A DNA stretch of 14,868 nucleotides from JAJVID01 sp035275805 (GTDB taxonomy: Bacteria; Acidobacteriota; Blastocatellia; RBC074), in contig DATEMG010000593.1 in the NCBI GenBank assembly GCA_035275805.1, positions 1-14,868 of the forward strand, given 5' to 3'. Both the position numbers and the translations under genes were made by a program. The notes below the pieces were generated by a model. The model did no database searches, was not told the origin of the DNA, and saw only the letters and a program-made list of their open reading frames with translations. Positions 13,827 through 14,868 of the stretch are shown here, one piece after another; the stretch's first letter is position 1; the number at the start of each line of letters is the position of its first letter.

Positions 13827-14868
13827 ATGAGTAATGCGACGCAAACAACGCGATTTCGGTTCTGGCTCTGGCTGATAAATGTCATCGGCGTGATTGTGCC
13901 GCGCCGCCTGCGCGCCGATTGGCGGCAGGAATGGGAAGCCGAGTTGCGCTATCGCGAACGGCTGTTGGCTGAATGGGACCGTCTCGATTGGCGGAACAAA
14001 TTCGAATTGCTGCGGCGCAGCGCGAGCGCGTTCTGGGACGCGCTCTGGTTGCAGCCCGAACGATGGGAGGACGAGATGATTCGAGACCTGCGTTTTGGCG
14101 CGCGGATGCTGCTTAAACACAAAGGCTTCACCGCGATTGCCGCGCTCACTCTGGCGCTCGGCATCGGCGCGAACACTGCCATTTTCAGCGTAGTTAATAG
14201 CGTGTTGCTCAATCCATTGCCCTTCGAGCAAGCCGACCAACTTGTGATGGTGTGGGACGACAACGCCGAGTTCTACCGGTTCCACGAAGGCCCTTCGCCC
14301 GGCAATTATAAGGACCTGCGGAACGCGCCCGGCATTTTTGCGTCCAGCGCGGCGTGGTATGTGACGGCGCGCACGCTGACCGGCGAACAGGACGCCGAGC
14401 AGGTCCAATGCGCGCTGGTCACGCCTGACTTCTTCACGACCTTGCGGGCGCAAGCGGCCAGTGGGAGCGTCTTTTCGGCGGCGCAAACACAGGGCGTTGC
14501 GATGACGCTGGCGACGCAGTACGCCTTTGGCGACCGCATGGTCGTCATCAGCGATGCGCTGTGGCGCAGGCGATTCGGCGCGTCTCCGGACGCGGTCGGC
14601 GCCACGCTCACGATCAATCGTACGGATTGGCGCGTACAGGGGATTATGCCGCCGCAGTTCGCGATGCCCGACCGCGAAGTGGATTTGTGGATGCCATGGG
14701 ATCTATCGCGAACTTATGCGCCGCGTTATGCGGACGGGCCGCCGCGTGATTCCCGATTTTTGAAGGTCGTCGCGCGCTTGCAGCCCGGCCAGACGCCGGA
14801 ACAGGCGCAAGAGCGATTGACGGCTTTCTCCGCCGGTTTGGCCGAAGGGCATCCGAAAGAAAATAAAG
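13827..14868 (+). CDS. Second ADOP-type permease, 3' end beyond the window
   Basis: The reading frame stays open from ATG 13827 to the window edge, giving 347 codons plus one base. It starts 5 nt after the stop of the first permease, in tandem, with only a weak ribosome site (GAG at 13816-13818), so translational coupling is likely. Residues 14-95 match residues 16-97 of the first permease at 72 of 82 positions. A first helix follows with GIGANTAIFSVVNSVLLNPLP (112-132), then the start of a MacB-type periplasmic domain containing SPGNYKDLR (157-165), VISDALWRRRFG (240-251) and RFLKVVARLQPGQTPEQA (310-327). The periplasmic part differs far more from the first permease, which suggests a separate ligand or partner. 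A full-length product would be around 850-900 aa by family norm. Confidence 0.9.
   Translation, partial: MSNATQTTRFRFWLWLINVIGVIVPRRLRADWRQEWEAELRYRERLLAEWDRLDWRNKFELLRRSASAFWDALWLQPERWEDEMIRDLRFGARMLLKHKGFTAIAALTLALGIGANTAIFSVVNSVLLNPLPFEQADQLVMVWDDNAEFYRFHEGPSPGNYKDLRNAPGIFASSAAWYVTARTLTGEQDAEQVQCALVTPDFFTTLRAQAASGSVFSAAQTQGVAMTLATQYAFGDRMVVISDALWRRRFGASPDAVGATLTINRTDWRVQGIMPPQFAMPDREVDLWMPWDLSRTYAPRYADGPPRDSRFLKVVARLQPGQTPEQAQERLTAFSAGLAEGHPKENK

Overview
This is a GC-rich stretch of bacterial chromosome with every recognisable gene on the + strand. The best phylum guess is Acidobacteriota, possibly a Blastocatellia-like soil lineage. That rests on the PadR regulator followed by tandem ADOP-type permeases (the 'acidobacterial duplicated orphan permease' family), on exported twin-arginine (Tat) sugar-acid dehydratase homologues, and on several families of palindromic intergenic repeats. 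The phylum is an inference from family distribution; there is no rRNA or other marker gene here.

Layout. (1) 119-2807: two enolase-superfamily enzymes in one operon, a galactonate-dehydratase-like protein and a mannonate-dehydratase/RspA-like protein, both with Tat signals. (2) 2808-3035: a palindromic repeat cluster followed by a good sigma70-type promoter. (3) 3036-7019: an AMP-forming ligase of the oxalyl-CoA synthetase (AAE3) type, a PanE-like reductase and an OxlT-like oxalate:formate antiporter-family transporter. (4) 7168-8598: an APC-superfamily amino acid permease. (5) 8653-10497: an exported M28 zinc peptidase with a C-terminal PDZ domain. (6) 10506-10752: a 27-bp inverted-repeat element, then a promoter region with tandem 16-bp repeats. 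(7) 10779 to the window end: a PadR regulator and two ADOP permeases, the second cut off by the window edge.

The most interesting reading is region 3. The transporter keeps both charged substrate-binding residues of OxlT, the ligase resembles plant and yeast oxalyl-CoA synthetases closely, and the gene between them belongs to the reductase family from which oxalyl-CoA reductase (PanE2 of Methylobacterium extorquens) comes. Together they could import oxalate, activate it to oxalyl-CoA and reduce it to glyoxylate, an assimilatory route. No oxalyl-CoA decarboxylase or formyl-CoA transferase is visible in the window. The three substrate assignments support each other but remain inference.

A second theme is that three unrelated inverted repeats each begin 2-12 nt after a stop codon (2807, 4535, 10497). 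None has a downstream T-tract, so they look like 3'-UTR hairpins or dispersed mobile repeats rather than classical terminators. I see no tRNA, rRNA, CRISPR array, transposase or riboswitch.
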